A stretch of 11,955 bases of DNA from Akkermansiaceae bacterium UBA3385 (GCA_002358905.1 DEPT01000015.1:1-11955), one strand, 5' to 3'; positions 1 to 7,309 are shown, counted from the stretch's first letter. Translations and numbers: made by a program. The notes: generated by a model not told the origin, from the sequence alone.

Positions 1-1359
1 ATTGATATCCACAGAACTACCAGCCCCCACATAAATAGAATCCCGGAATTCTATACTCTTACCCGCGCCTGCAGAAAGAGCTACAGTACCTTCGCTGTCG
101 ACATACAAGCTTCGCAGTCTGTAATTATCACCATTTCGTTCCAGATTTTTTTCAAAAATTACGGATGCATTATCTCGAATTGCAACTCCTTCACAGAAAA
201 CAGCACCGCCATAGGTTTTAGAAGAACTTTCGGAAATGGCTTCATTTTGGGCGAAGCTTACATTTCCATTGGCAGTCAATGCGAGCAACTTCGAACGAAT
301 GGCACCGCCTGCTGCCGAAGCACTTACGGTAATCACCTCATTCTCTTCAAAAGTTACACTTTGGTTACCCGTTATGACAACGGAACAGTCAGCACCTATG
401 GCACCACCGGAAGCATCTCCGTCATCACTCCACGCACCATTATCTAAAAACTCTACTTCATCGTTAGCTGTAATCACGACATAACCTTCTTCTCTAACTG
501 CGATAGCGCCCCCCATTGCAACAGCAGTATCGCTAGAAGCCAAGTTACAGGAGAAACCAACAACTCCATTTTCCTCCAGCATAATTATTGTTTCATCTCC
601 TCCATAAATTGCCCCACCCCCAGCATATGCACTGGAAGAAATGGCGTAATTTAAAGTGAAGTAAACATTATCATTTAACTCAAAGGAGGTTATGCATGAG
701 TTTAATGAACAGATAGCGCCACCAAGAGCAGCACCGTCGCTGGTCCTAACTTCATTCCGTGAAAAGTCAACGGCCCCATTACTCTTTGCAGCTATGCTAG
801 AACAACTTTGCACAAAAATAGCACCTCCGATAGCACTGTAATCACTATCATATGGGGAAACGCTATTTTCAGAAAACAACACTCTCCTATTATCTAAAAA
901 CAGTATCGTTGATTCTTCAGAACCTACAAAACAGCCAGGCAAATCACTCGAGAGCTCCACATATGGAGCATTGGATGTTATCGACAACTCATTCAAGTAA
1001 GCAATCGATACACTATATCCTGAATCTGTAGCAAACACATAACGGGATCCGTTAACTGAAAGAGAATTTGTATACTCCGTTTCGGAAGAGATTATACGAT
1101 TTCCTGATGCCATACTGCTTAATGGCAAAACAGCTCCTGTAGACGATACATCCTGCAATAGAAAAAATGCATAATCGCCGGACGTTGTATTATGATCAAT
1201 AATGTCATCAATGGTAGAAACCTCAACCACTGTATAATCTGAAGAAGATGCCGTGTGTGCAGTTCGGGAAAGCAAATCGCTTGCGTTCGCAACAACACAG
1301 AGAGACAACATAAGTGAGACAATCGCGCGGAACAACCTTACCGGAAGATGCAGTTTCAT
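1..1359 (-). CDS. Pmp-like surface protein with GGAI/FxxN repeats (N-terminal part, cut by window edge)
   Basis: The frame is open from the ATG at 1359 to base 1 without a stop, giving 453 residues, and the C-terminus lies outside the window. Residues 1-26 form a Sec signal peptide: a basic start with K2, R8 and R11, a hydrophobic core, and A-N-A at 24-26. This supports the chosen start. From about residue 155 the protein is built of units of about 35 residues, each with GGA(I/V) (positions 178, 213, 248, 283, 318, 351, 384) and FxxN (for example 162, 199, 226, 269, 304, 337, 369, 402). GGAI/FxxN repeats are the hallmark of chlamydial polymorphic membrane proteins, which are type V autotransporter adhesins with a beta-helix passenger. 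I infer a secreted beta-solenoid surface or adhesin protein. A C-terminal autotransporter barrel cannot be seen. No Shine-Dalgarno precedes the start. It is divergent from the recombinase at 1601. Confidence 0.85.
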   Translation of the reverse strand, partial: MKLHLPVRLFRAIVSLMLSLCVVANASDLLSRTAHTASSSDYTVVEVSTIDDIIDHNTTSGDYAFFLLQDVSSTGAVLPLSSMASGNRIISSETEYTNSLSVNGSRYVFATDSGYSVSIAYLNELSITSNAPYVELSSDLPGCFVGSEESTILFLDNRRVLFSENSVSPYDSDYSAIGGAIFVQSCSSIAAKSNGAVDFSRNEVRTSDGAALGGAICSLNSCITSFELNDNVYFTLNYAISSSAYAGGGAIYGGDETIIMLEENGVVGFSCNLASSDTAVAMGGAIAVREEGYVVITANDEVEFLDNGAWSDDGDASGGAIGADCSVVITGNQSVTFEENEVITVSASAAGGAIRSKLLALTANGNVSFAQNEAISESSSKTYGGAVFCEGVAIRDNASVIFEKNLERNGDNYRLRSLYVDSEGTVALSAGAGKSIEFRDSIYVGAGSSVDIN

Positions 1360-1428
1360 AGACAAAGAAATAGGAGATACCAATTAATAATTTCAGTTAG
1401 CCTAAAACAGGCATTACCAACAGGCTGT

Positions 1429-1457
1429 ATTCTACGCTTTCGTAATCCGTAAGTCAA
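1429..1457 (-). promoter_or_regulatory. Sigma70-type promoter of the Pmp-like gene
   Basis: Read on the minus strand: TTGACT at 1457-1452, a 17-base spacer, then TAGAAT at 1434-1429. Both boxes match consensus at five of six positions and the spacing is ideal. Transcription would start near 1422, leaving a leader of about 60 bases that contains a small hairpin (GCCT/AGGC, 1400-1412). The left arm of the inverted repeat (1439-1449) lies inside the spacer, so inversion between the repeats would separate the -35 from the -10. Confidence 0.65.
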
Positions 1458-1592
1458 GCATAAAACCCGTTATGAAAACAGAATAAATCACGGGTGAGTT
1501 CATCGTTTCATACAGAAAGCATATCACCCATTGATTATCTCGCAAATCATTTACAGTGTAGCGTATTTAAATCAAAATCTGCGGATTACGAA
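1439..1592. repeat. Inverted repeat bounding a putative invertible promoter segment
   Basis: TTCGTAATCCG at 1439-1449 is repeated as its exact reverse complement, CGGATTACGAA, at 1582-1592. This is 11 of 11 matches, and one mismatch further in another base pairs. The arms enclose 132 bases (1450-1581). One arm lies between the -10 and -35 of the Pmp promoter. The other ends 8 bases before the ATG of a tyrosine recombinase. An 11-bp perfect pair in about 240 bases is unlikely by chance (roughly 0.7% by simple counting). Short inverted repeats around a promoter beside a recombinase gene are the known layout of phase-variable promoters such as fimS. Actual inversion is inferred. Confidence 0.55.
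1550..1578 (+). promoter_or_regulatory. Possible weak promoter of the recombinase gene
   Basis: TTTACA at 1550-1555, a 17-base spacer, and CAAAAT at 1573-1578 resemble a sigma70 promoter (5/6 and 4/6 matches). It would fire toward the ATG at 1601. It lies wholly inside the putative invertible segment, so inversion would turn it toward the Pmp gene. The match is modest and could be coincidental. Confidence 0.3.
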
Positions 1593-1600
1593 TTCACGCT

Positions 1601-2614
1601 ATGACAACCTACACTTTAAATGAGACAGAGCAAGCCGCACTGGCGGTATTGAGAAGCACAGGAGCAGATGTACTTGAGGCGGCCCTGGTGGCAAAAGCAG
1701 CGCTAGAAGCCGGGCGCTGCAGAGTGAAGCGAGCAATGAAATGCATAGCTGCCGGTACAGAAGCCCTGCGCCAACAGGAGCGGACGGTGACATTTGAAAA
1801 GGCAGTGAAGGCTGCGCTGGAAGCGAGGAAAGACAGGCGAACGAGGACGGTGTATGATTTCCGATATATTACGCGGCGGTTCATGAAACGCTGCAAGGGG
1901 TTGGCGGCACAGCGGGTGCGGAGTATCACGCCGCAGGAGTGTGCGGGGTATATTGAGAAGGCGTTTGATACGCCCCGGCAACGGCAGAAGGCGCGGCTGA
2001 TTCTGAGCGGGGTGTTCGGCACGGCGGTGAAGCGGGGGTGGTGCGACAGCAATCCTGTGGCGCGGGTGGAGGCGCCGCGGGTAGTAGAGCAACAGGTGCC
2101 GATTCTCTCTCCGCAGGAGATTGAGAAGATTACAATGACGGCTGAGACCTACCAGGGTGGCAGCTGCGCGGCGGCGGTGGGCATGATGCTCTACGCCGGC
2201 ATCCGTCCGCATGAGGTGGCACGACTCACCTGGGAGCAGGTGGATTTGCGGGAGCGGGCGATTTACATCCTGCCCCGACACAGCAAGACGGGCGGTGCAC
2301 GGCGGGTGACGATTCACAGGCCGCTGCTGCGGATTCTGCGGGCTCACAAGAGGAAGAATGAAGAAAAGATATGCCCTGCAAACTGGCTGCACCACTGGCG
2401 GGAACTGCGCCGGGCGGCGGGGTGGGATTCCCCAGCCCGCCCCTGGCCGCAGGATGCGCTGCGGCATACCTTTGCAAGTTACCACCTGAGCTACTTCCGC
2501 AGTTTTGCGGAACTGCAGCTGGAGATAGGACACAGGGATGCCACGCTGCTTCGCACGCGCTATGTGGACCAGCGTGGTGTACATGAAGCTGCTAAATTCT
2601 GGACTCATGGCTGA
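1601..2614 (+). CDS. Tyrosine recombinase / site-specific integrase
   Basis: A 337-residue DNA breaking-and-rejoining enzyme of the phage integrase family. Residues about 64-160 look like the helical core-binding (SAM-like) domain and 165-330 the catalytic domain. Visible catalytic residues are R202 in AGIRPHEVARLTW, K229 in HSKTGGARRV, R288 in DALRHTFASYH, H311 in the LEIGH motif, and the nucleophile Y321 in LRTRYVD. The usual first His of the HxxRH box is replaced by D285. Length is normal for the family. There is no tRNA, excisionase or phage structural gene beside it, so a prophage integrase is not favoured. It starts 8 bases after the right arm of the inverted repeat that flanks the Pmp promoter, so it is the natural candidate for a DNA invertase there. 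That role is inferred. A generic island integrase is the alternative. Confidence 0.9.
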   Translation: MTTYTLNETEQAALAVLRSTGADVLEAALVAKAALEAGRCRVKRAMKCIAAGTEALRQQERTVTFEKAVKAALEARKDRRTRTVYDFRYITRRFMKRCKGLAAQRVRSITPQECAGYIEKAFDTPRQRQKARLILSGVFGTAVKRGWCDSNPVARVEAPRVVEQQVPILSPQEIEKITMTAETYQGGSCAAAVGMMLYAGIRPHEVARLTWEQVDLRERAIYILPRHSKTGGARRVTIHRPLLRILRAHKRKNEEKICPANWLHHWRELRRAAGWDSPARPWPQDALRHTFASYHLSYFRSFAELQLEIGHRDATLLRTRYVDQRGVHEAAKFWTHG

Positions 2615-2683
2615 AATATCAAACAGTCAGCCAAACATAGCCAAATCAGGAAGAGCAGGAAGGGTAGAGAAAAAAAATAGGGC

Positions 2684-2711
2684 TTGCCTAATCCTTCGAA
2701 ATTGGTATACT
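2684..2711 (+). promoter_or_regulatory. Promoter of the siroheme-decarboxylase-like gene
   Basis: TTGCCT at 2684-2689, a 16-base spacer, and TATACT at 2706-2711 resemble a sigma70 promoter. The start codon at 2731 is 19 bases after the -10, so the leader would be only about 12 bases, and it contains no Shine-Dalgarno. This separates the gene transcriptionally from the recombinase upstream. Confidence 0.5.
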
Positions 2712-2730
2712 TTCGACTCACTCGTTCACA

Positions 2731-3822
2731 ATGAAGCTTACGGAGACAGATTTGCAGATACTGGCTATTGCGGAAGACCAGCTGACAGGCTTCCATGTAC
2801 ACCCGTTTGATGAGATTGCGAAACGCAGTGGGGTTCCAGTGCAGACAGTGCTGGAACGGCTTCGCGCCATGCTGGAGAACGGCACCGTGCGACGCATTCG
2901 CCAGACTCTGCTTTCCACCAGCCTGGCCGATGGATCTCTGGTTGCCTGGCAGGTGCCGGAAGAAAAACTGGAAACTGCATGGGAATGGCTGCGGGTAAAC
3001 GACCCCTTTACCGGGCATGTGGTGCTGCGTTCCTGTGACTCGCCGAATGCCCCCGGCGCGAATTACCGTTTATGGACCACGCTCAAGGTGCCCAGTGGCA
3101 GCAACAACGTGGAGGGACACTGCCGTTTGCTGATGCCCCATATTGGCGCAACAGATTTTGTTCCCCTGCCCGTTGTGGGTATGTTTGCTCTGGGGGTTGG
3201 GCATGTACGCCGAGCCGGGCTGCGCCCCGGGGAAAAGACTACTTCACTTCCGGTGATGCAATGCCCCACGCGCCCGGAATTGAGTGAGCAGGATTGGCAG
3301 GTGCTCATGGTGCTCAAAGAAAGCCTGCAACCGCAGGAGCTGGTGCGTTCCCCTTGGGAAACACGGGCCCGGAGCATAGGCATGAGCCACGAGGAGTTCT
3401 GCACCATTGCCGCAGAGCTGGATGCCCGCAAGGTAATTGGCCGCTTTGCCACCTTCCTGAACCACACCGGCGGCAGCAACAAGCACAGTGGAACCGGTGC
3501 CGCAGGTCTCTTCCACTGGGCAGTACCCACCGGCATGGAAGAACGAGCAGGAGCAGAATGCGGCCGCCATATCTGCATGACCCACTGCTACTGGCGCAGC
3601 GGAGGTGAAGTTTTCGGCGGTGCCCAGATTATGGGTGTGGTGCATGCGCCAGACTGGGCAGGAGTGCTGGAACATAAGGCCGCCATCGATTCCCACCTGG
3701 CGGCATGTGGTATCCCGGTACTCCACACGGCGATTTTCCGCAGTGAAAAAGCCACCATCAACCCCAGCGAAATTGATCCCACCCGCTACCAGCGATGGCT
3801 CGAGAAATTCGGCTCTCGCTGA
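2731..3822 (+). CDS. Siroheme decarboxylase-like protein, AhbA/AhbB (Lrp/AsnC fold) tandem fusion
   Basis: The 363 residues form two Lrp/AsnC-like units in tandem. Each has a winged-helix part (about 5-60 and 184-240) followed by a ferredoxin-like part. The second half carries the family signatures: IGRFATFLNHTGGSN (236-250), equivalent to the IRRFG..NH element, and MTHCYWRS (283-290), followed by MGVVHAPDW. Siroheme decarboxylases (AhbA/AhbB, NirDL/NirGH) remove two acetate carboxyls from siroheme on the way to heme b or heme d1. They were often misannotated as AsnC regulators. AhbA and AhbB are separate subunits in many species; here one chain supplies both. The first half is diverged: it keeps NYRLWTTLKV (111-120) but has no HCY motif. 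No other heme gene lies in the window, so the role in alternative heme synthesis is inferred. A divergent regulator is the alternative. Confidence 0.75.
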   Translation: MKLTETDLQILAIAEDQLTGFHVHPFDEIAKRSGVPVQTVLERLRAMLENGTVRRIRQTLLSTSLADGSLVAWQVPEEKLETAWEWLRVNDPFTGHVVLRSCDSPNAPGANYRLWTTLKVPSGSNNVEGHCRLLMPHIGATDFVPLPVVGMFALGVGHVRRAGLRPGEKTTSLPVMQCPTRPELSEQDWQVLMVLKESLQPQELVRSPWETRARSIGMSHEEFCTIAAELDARKVIGRFATFLNHTGGSNKHSGTGAAGLFHWAVPTGMEERAGAECGRHICMTHCYWRSGGEVFGGAQIMGVVHAPDWAGVLEHKAAIDSHLAACGIPVLHTAIFRSEKATINPSEIDPTRYQRWLEKFGSR

Positions 3823-4134
3823 ATAGAACGAGTGCATAATGGGTATGAGGACGAAAGTCTGCCTACCCCCGGTCTACCGTCCTGAGAATCATAATTGAAG
3901 GGTCCCTGCTTCGACATCTAAAAACAGTACTATCCTGACAAGAATCCAGGCACCACCATAGACGGTCAACACACTGGCCGCAGGCGTACTCGACTGCCGG
4001 CAAATAGCGACAAATAAGCCGGAATGAGGCCAAAGGTCGGAAAATAATACCGCAGCATTGAAAATAACTTACAACAACGGCAAGGCTCCCGGTAAACAGG
4101 AATAGCACGTCTCCCCATCCTTGAGCAGAGTGTC

Positions 4135-4161
4135 CGTCAGAGGTATGTGTTTTACCTGACG
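4135..4161. other. Hairpin of unknown role
   Basis: CGTCAGAGGTA (4135-4145) pairs with TACCTGACG (4153-4161) over nine base pairs, with a two-base bulge and a seven-base loop. Neither strand has a U-tract after it, so it is not an intrinsic terminator. It may be part of an unrecognised RNA or chance. Confidence 0.3.
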
Positions 4162-4185
4162 CAGCAGAAAGACAGAAAAAATCCA

Positions 4186-4416
4186 GCGGCGTTTCACATG
4201 TGTCCCAAAGATTATGGGAAAATAGTCACAAACGATATAGAGGCATAGTGTTCTGTGTGAAAAATCGTAGAGGGGTATCACTAGCCTCACCATCGGCAGT
4301 AAGCATTCATTCGTGGCTCTATCGGCGTAAGCCGCTAACTTTCGATTCGTCAATCGTAAATTGTCAATTGTCAATCCACGTGTGCCAAATCTTTGGGACA
4401 CGTATGGCGGCGTTTC
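4186..4416. mobile_element. MITE-like element with terminal inverted repeats and 10-bp flanking duplication
   Basis: The 18 bases at 4196-4213 (ACATGTGTCCCAAAGATT) match the reverse complement of 4388-4405 at 16 of 18 positions. Immediately outside, GCGGCGTTTC occurs as an exact 10-bp direct repeat at 4186-4195 and 4407-4416, with one extra G (4406) at the right. The body of about 211 bp has no credible gene. Terminal inverted repeats plus a target-site-like duplication and no transposase define a miniature inverted-repeat element moved in trans. The right terminus is itself a near-palindrome (4379-4402). The interior holds three GTCAAT motifs at 4349, 4363 and 4370. No transposase family can be assigned from this window. 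Confidence 0.55.
4379..4402. repeat. 24-bp near-palindrome at the right end of the MITE-like element
   Basis: CGTGTGCCAAA (4379-4389) and TTTGGGACACG (4392-4402) pair at 10 of 11 positions around a two-base centre. The left terminus carries a related but degraded version (TCCCA...TGGGA, 4203-4219). This suggests the ends derive from one palindromic unit, as in REP-type elements. Confidence 0.55.
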
Positions 4417-4427
4417 CTATATTTAAC

Positions 4428-4464
4428 AAAAAGCTTCCTGCCAACACCGGCAGAAAGCTTTTTT
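4428..4464. terminator. Strong intrinsic terminator, bidirectional, after the TPR/Sel1 gene
   Basis: A 15-base arm at 4428-4442 (AAAAAGCTTCCTGCC) pairs with 4449-4463 with one mismatch around a six-base loop. T-runs follow on both strands: TTTTTT on plus and TTTTT on minus. It lies 30 bases past the stop codon of the minus-strand TPR gene and would end that transcript. It could also stop plus-strand transcription crossing from 2731-3822. Confidence 0.8.
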
Positions 4465-4493
4465 AGGGCTTTACAAATGGTAAGCGACAGGCT

Positions 4494-5609
4494 TCAAATA
4501 GAACCTGATTCTGACAAGTTGCGAGCAGAGGAGATGCAGATCTCCACGATTTCTATCTGACGCTCCAATTCCTCATCGCCCGCCACCATATGCTCACGTG
4601 CCTGGGCCAGCAGCTCCTCAGCATGCTGCAGCTCGCCGGCATCCACACTGTGCATAGCCAGCGCCACGCAGCACGGGGCATCATTCAGTGCCGCGCCCCG
4701 CTGCCAGTACTCCTCAGCCGCAGCATCATCCTGGCGCACCCCCTCACCGCGGGAACAGCAGATACCCAGGTGATACAGCGGACGGGTATCGCCCATCTCC
4801 TGCGCGCGCTTGAAATAATCCACCGCGCGCTTGAAATTGCGGCGCGTACCCAGGCCTTCATAATAATGCAGACCCACCATGAACGTGCCATACGAATCCC
4901 CCAGATTGGCCGCTTTCTGGAAATAACGCAGCGCAATCTCATCATCCTGCCGCACCCCGGCCCCCAGAGCATACGCTTGAGCCAGCTCCAGGCAGCACTC
5001 AGAATCGGAAGGGGCCAGCCGGTGCAACTTCTGGAAACATTTTACGGCGGCGGCGTCATCCCCCAGTTCCTGGCACACCGTACCCAGCAGATCATACACC
5101 GGCGCACTCGGGTTCACCCGCTCCGCCCGCTCCAGCAGCCCGCGCACCTCGGCATAGGGAAGTTCCTCATTCTCCTCACGCCCCAACAGCACACGAGCAA
5201 GATAAAAACCGCAGCCCTCATTTCCGGCATCCAGCGCCTTGCGGTAGTGTCCCTCGGCCAGCTTAGCATCCGACAGGCCCGGAAGCCCCGGCTCGTAAAG
5301 CATACCCAGCATACAGTGCGCATCCCCCGGTGCCTCGGCCAGCAACTCCTCCGCCCACTGCACCAGCCGCAGCCAGTCGCAATCGGCAGCATCACCATTC
5401 ATCGCCCAGGCAAAATAACACCGCCGAGCCTGCGTATTCCCCTTTTCCACCAGCGCATTCAGCCATTCAAGCGGCGCACCCTCCAGCGGTGCCGCCGTCT
5501 CCATCACAATCACTTGGATAAACTCCAGCTGCGCCTCCTCATCCCCCGCCATCCCCCGGCGGTACAACTCATTCAGATAATCCTCAATCGTGTTACGCTT
5601 CTTAGCCAT
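4494..5609 (-). CDS. Cytoplasmic TPR/Sel1-repeat protein
   Basis: A 371-residue helical-repeat protein without a signal peptide or membrane segment. Three clear Sel1-like units of 36 residues run from about 203 to 310, with hallmarks AQAYALGAGVRQDDEIALRYFQKAANLGD and the related units that follow; each keeps the G-x-G-V/T-R turn and the YF/YW...A pattern. TPR-like units precede them at about 94-130 (LGMLYEPGLPGLSD...) and 167-200 (LLGTVCQELGDDAAAVKCFQKL). Such proteins are protein-binding scaffolds in signalling or stress responses, and no specific partner can be inferred. It is a single gene with its own terminator and is divergent from the restriction gene. Its DNA is visibly GC-rich compared with the defence genes to the right, so it probably belongs to the older backbone. 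Confidence 0.85.
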   Translation of the reverse strand: MAKKRNTIEDYLNELYRRGMAGDEEAQLEFIQVIVMETAAPLEGAPLEWLNALVEKGNTQARRCYFAWAMNGDAADCDWLRLVQWAEELLAEAPGDAHCMLGMLYEPGLPGLSDAKLAEGHYRKALDAGNEGCGFYLARVLLGREENEELPYAEVRGLLERAERVNPSAPVYDLLGTVCQELGDDAAAVKCFQKLHRLAPSDSECCLELAQAYALGAGVRQDDEIALRYFQKAANLGDSYGTFMVGLHYYEGLGTRRNFKRAVDYFKRAQEMGDTRPLYHLGICCSRGEGVRQDDAAAEEYWQRGAALNDAPCCVALAMHSVDAGELQHAEELLAQAREHMVAGDEELERQIEIVEICISSARNLSESGSI

Positions 5610-5615
5610 GCCCGG

Positions 5616-5645
5616 AGTTTATCCTATCCCGCCGGGAAAGGTCAA
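5616..5645 (-). promoter_or_regulatory. Possible promoter of the TPR/Sel1 gene
   Basis: On the minus strand, TTGACC (5645-5640) is followed after 18 bases by TAAACT (5621-5616). The -10 ends only six bases before the ATG at 5609, so the mRNA would be nearly leaderless. The -10 match is weak (4/6). Confidence 0.3.
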
Positions 5646-5796
5646 ACAAAAACAATCAAACATAACAGAACACAGGGTATCACCACATAAAAACAGAGCA
5701 CTAACAAAACATTTCCAGCTTACCGCTTGAACTTGATTCCCGAAGATGCTAACATAATAGGGCATCAATTCTCACATATCCACAACTTTCTCCAGC

Positions 5797-7266
5797 ATGA
5801 ACGGTACTCCAAATGCGCACTCATTCTCTCGCAAGCAGTTGATTCAGATATTCGATGCTTGCCTCAACAAAACGCTGGGAAATGTCGACAAAAATCATGT
5901 ATTCGACAAAGCCATCACAAATCCGAAAATAACCGGCATTGCAGGTATGGTCATTGAGCAATCTGTGCTGGGCTACCCCGCAGATAGTAGGCAGGAACCG
6001 GATTTAGTTGTCGATAATGAACATGTGGAATTGAAAACCACAGGAATCCGATACAGTAAAAAGAAAGGAGAACACGCCTATGAGGCAAAAGAGCCCATGT
6101 CAATCACAGCAGTTTCTCCGGAAAAGATAGTGGATGAAGTTTTCCCTGATTCCAATTTCTGGCACAAACTGGCGAAAATGCTCCTCGTGTATTATCTCTA
6201 CGATTCCGAAACCACTGTTACGGCAGCAGAATACGCGAATTTCCCCATCAAAGGATATCAATTTCACGAGTTCTCAGACGAAGACCTCTGCGTTCTGGAA
6301 CGCGACTGGACGATTGTTCAGGAGTTCATCCGCAGTTTGCAAAGAGATTTCCCTGACTACACTAGCCAATATCCAAGGCTTTCCTCCGAACTCAGAGACA
6401 AATTACTCTACATCGACACTGCCCCCAAATGGCCAAACCGTCCTCGATTCCGCTTAAAACGGAGCCTCGTTACAACCATTGTACAAGAACATTTTGGCAA
6501 ACAGCTGGAGCAGCTTCCTCAATCATATACATCTTATGAATCGTTGGATGCCCAATGCCGCATACTGACAGCCAAATATAAAGGAAAAACGATTAACGAA
6601 ATTGCATGTCACTTAAATGTGCCCCAAGCAAAATACAACAAATCTATTGTTGAGCAGCTGGTTATCCGCATGTTTGGCGGCAAAGCTTCCAAAATGCAAC
6701 AAATTGAACTATTCAGCAAAATTGGCATGCTGGGCAAAAGTGTGGTACTTTCACCTACCGGACGGCCAACAGAAGACATGAAGTTGTTTTCCATCGATTT
6801 CGAGGAAATTCAGAACAAAGACCTGACGTTTGAAGATTCTTCGTTCTACGAATTCTTTGCTAATCACCAGTTCCTTTTCATCGTCTTTACCGAAGATACC
6901 GCCAACGCGCCCCTTGGAGAGGTTAAATTCCAAGGTTTTAAGAGATTCACGTTTGATGATGATTTCATTAATCAAGAAGTACGCCCTGTCTGGGAGAAAA
7001 TCCGAAAATTAATTTTTAACAATGAACTCCGTGATGTCGTTGAACTCGACAAGCATGGAAACCCGATTATCAACAAAAAATCTGGAGTCATCCGAAGCGC
7101 ACCTAACTTCCCCAAATCATCCGACGGCTTAGTATTTGTCCGAGGGTCGGGTAAAGATGCCACCAATAAGCCCCTTGAAATAAACGGGGTCCGAATGTTA
7201 TCACAAAATCTCTGGCTGGCACGAGCTGTTACCATCAATGCACTTCGTAGCGGTAATTACATTTAG
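5797..7266 (+). CDS. Type II restriction endonuclease, Sau3AI/MutH family (predicted GATC)
   Basis: The 489 residues match the length of Sau3AI, which carries two MutH-like domains. The N-terminal domain has the catalytic set: E54 in GIAGMVIEQS, D69 in EPDLVVD, and E78-x-K80 in NEHVELKTT, the D-(x8)-ExK pattern of MutH/Sau3AI nucleases. The C-terminal half (about 290-485, with SKIGMLGKSVVLSP and ITINALRSGNYI-like ends) resembles the second MutH-like domain but has no ExK triad. In Sau3AI that domain is an allosteric DNA-binding module. Members cut unmethylated GATC before the G. The cognate C5 methyltransferase begins 60 bases downstream, which completes an R-M pair. There is no Shine-Dalgarno and no C-protein gene. 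The gene contains no GATC. GATC specificity follows from the family and has not been shown for this protein. Confidence 0.9.
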   Translation: MNGTPNAHSFSRKQLIQIFDACLNKTLGNVDKNHVFDKAITNPKITGIAGMVIEQSVLGYPADSRQEPDLVVDNEHVELKTTGIRYSKKKGEHAYEAKEPMSITAVSPEKIVDEVFPDSNFWHKLAKMLLVYYLYDSETTVTAAEYANFPIKGYQFHEFSDEDLCVLERDWTIVQEFIRSLQRDFPDYTSQYPRLSSELRDKLLYIDTAPKWPNRPRFRLKRSLVTTIVQEHFGKQLEQLPQSYTSYESLDAQCRILTAKYKGKTINEIACHLNVPQAKYNKSIVEQLVIRMFGGKASKMQQIELFSKIGMLGKSVVLSPTGRPTEDMKLFSIDFEEIQNKDLTFEDSSFYEFFANHQFLFIVFTEDTANAPLGEVKFQGFKRFTFDDDFINQEVRPVWEKIRKLIFNNELRDVVELDKHGNPIINKKSGVIRSAPNFPKSSDGLVFVRGSGKDATNKPLEINGVRMLSQNLWLARAVTINALRSGNYI

Positions 7267-7280
7267 TACAGAAAAAAAGG

Positions 7281-7309
7281 TTGATCTTTTCTGAGTGTGC
7301 TGCTATAAT
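7281..7309 (+). promoter_or_regulatory. Methyltransferase promoter with GATC inside the -35 box
   Basis: TTGATC at 7281-7286, a 17-base spacer, and a perfect TATAAT at 7304-7309 form a near-consensus sigma70 promoter between the two R-M genes. The start codon follows 17 bases later without a Shine-Dalgarno. The last four bases of the -35 (7283-7286) are GATC, the predicted target of the system, so the enzyme's own methylation mark would fall on its promoter. The arms CAGAAAA (7269-7275) and TTTTCTG (7287-7293) flank the box as an inverted repeat. Confidence 0.7.

Larger units (their letters stand above)
3823..4493. other. 671-base region without a convincing gene
   Basis: Only short open frames occur here (up to about 110 codons). 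They overlap on both strands, match no family I recognise and include repeat sequence. From 3823 to 4185 I see no gene or RNA family. One hairpin stands out at 4135-4161. From 4186 to 4416 there is a MITE-like element, and at 4428-4464 a terminator. The left part may be decayed coding sequence, but no parent gene can be named. Confidence 0.6.

Noticed and set aside
1703..2608. 301-codon open frame antisense to the recombinase
   Set aside because: Its product is rich in Pro, Arg, His and Cys with no domain pattern. It is the shadow of a GC-rich gene with clear catalytic motifs on the other strand.
4040..4075. GTTGT-AAGTTATTTTCAA-like sequence on the minus strand, reminiscent of a type II CRISPR repeat
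   Set aside because: Only one copy exists, with no second repeat, spacer or cas gene in the window.
3863..4466. Small open frames of 81, 110 and 88 codons in the intergenic region
   Set aside because: They overlap on both strands, lack recognisable domains or start signals, and the last two run through the terminal repeats of the MITE-like element.
4590..5690. 366-codon open frame antisense to the TPR/Sel1 gene
   Set aside because: The translation is His/Gln/Arg/Ile-rich without motifs, and it mirrors the repeats of the Sel1 gene. The minus-strand frame has obvious Sel1 units.
7269..7293. CAGAAAA/TTTTCTG inverted repeat as a terminator of the endonuclease gene
   Set aside because: The stem is short and AT-only at its core. 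The sequence fits better as part of the methyltransferase promoter.
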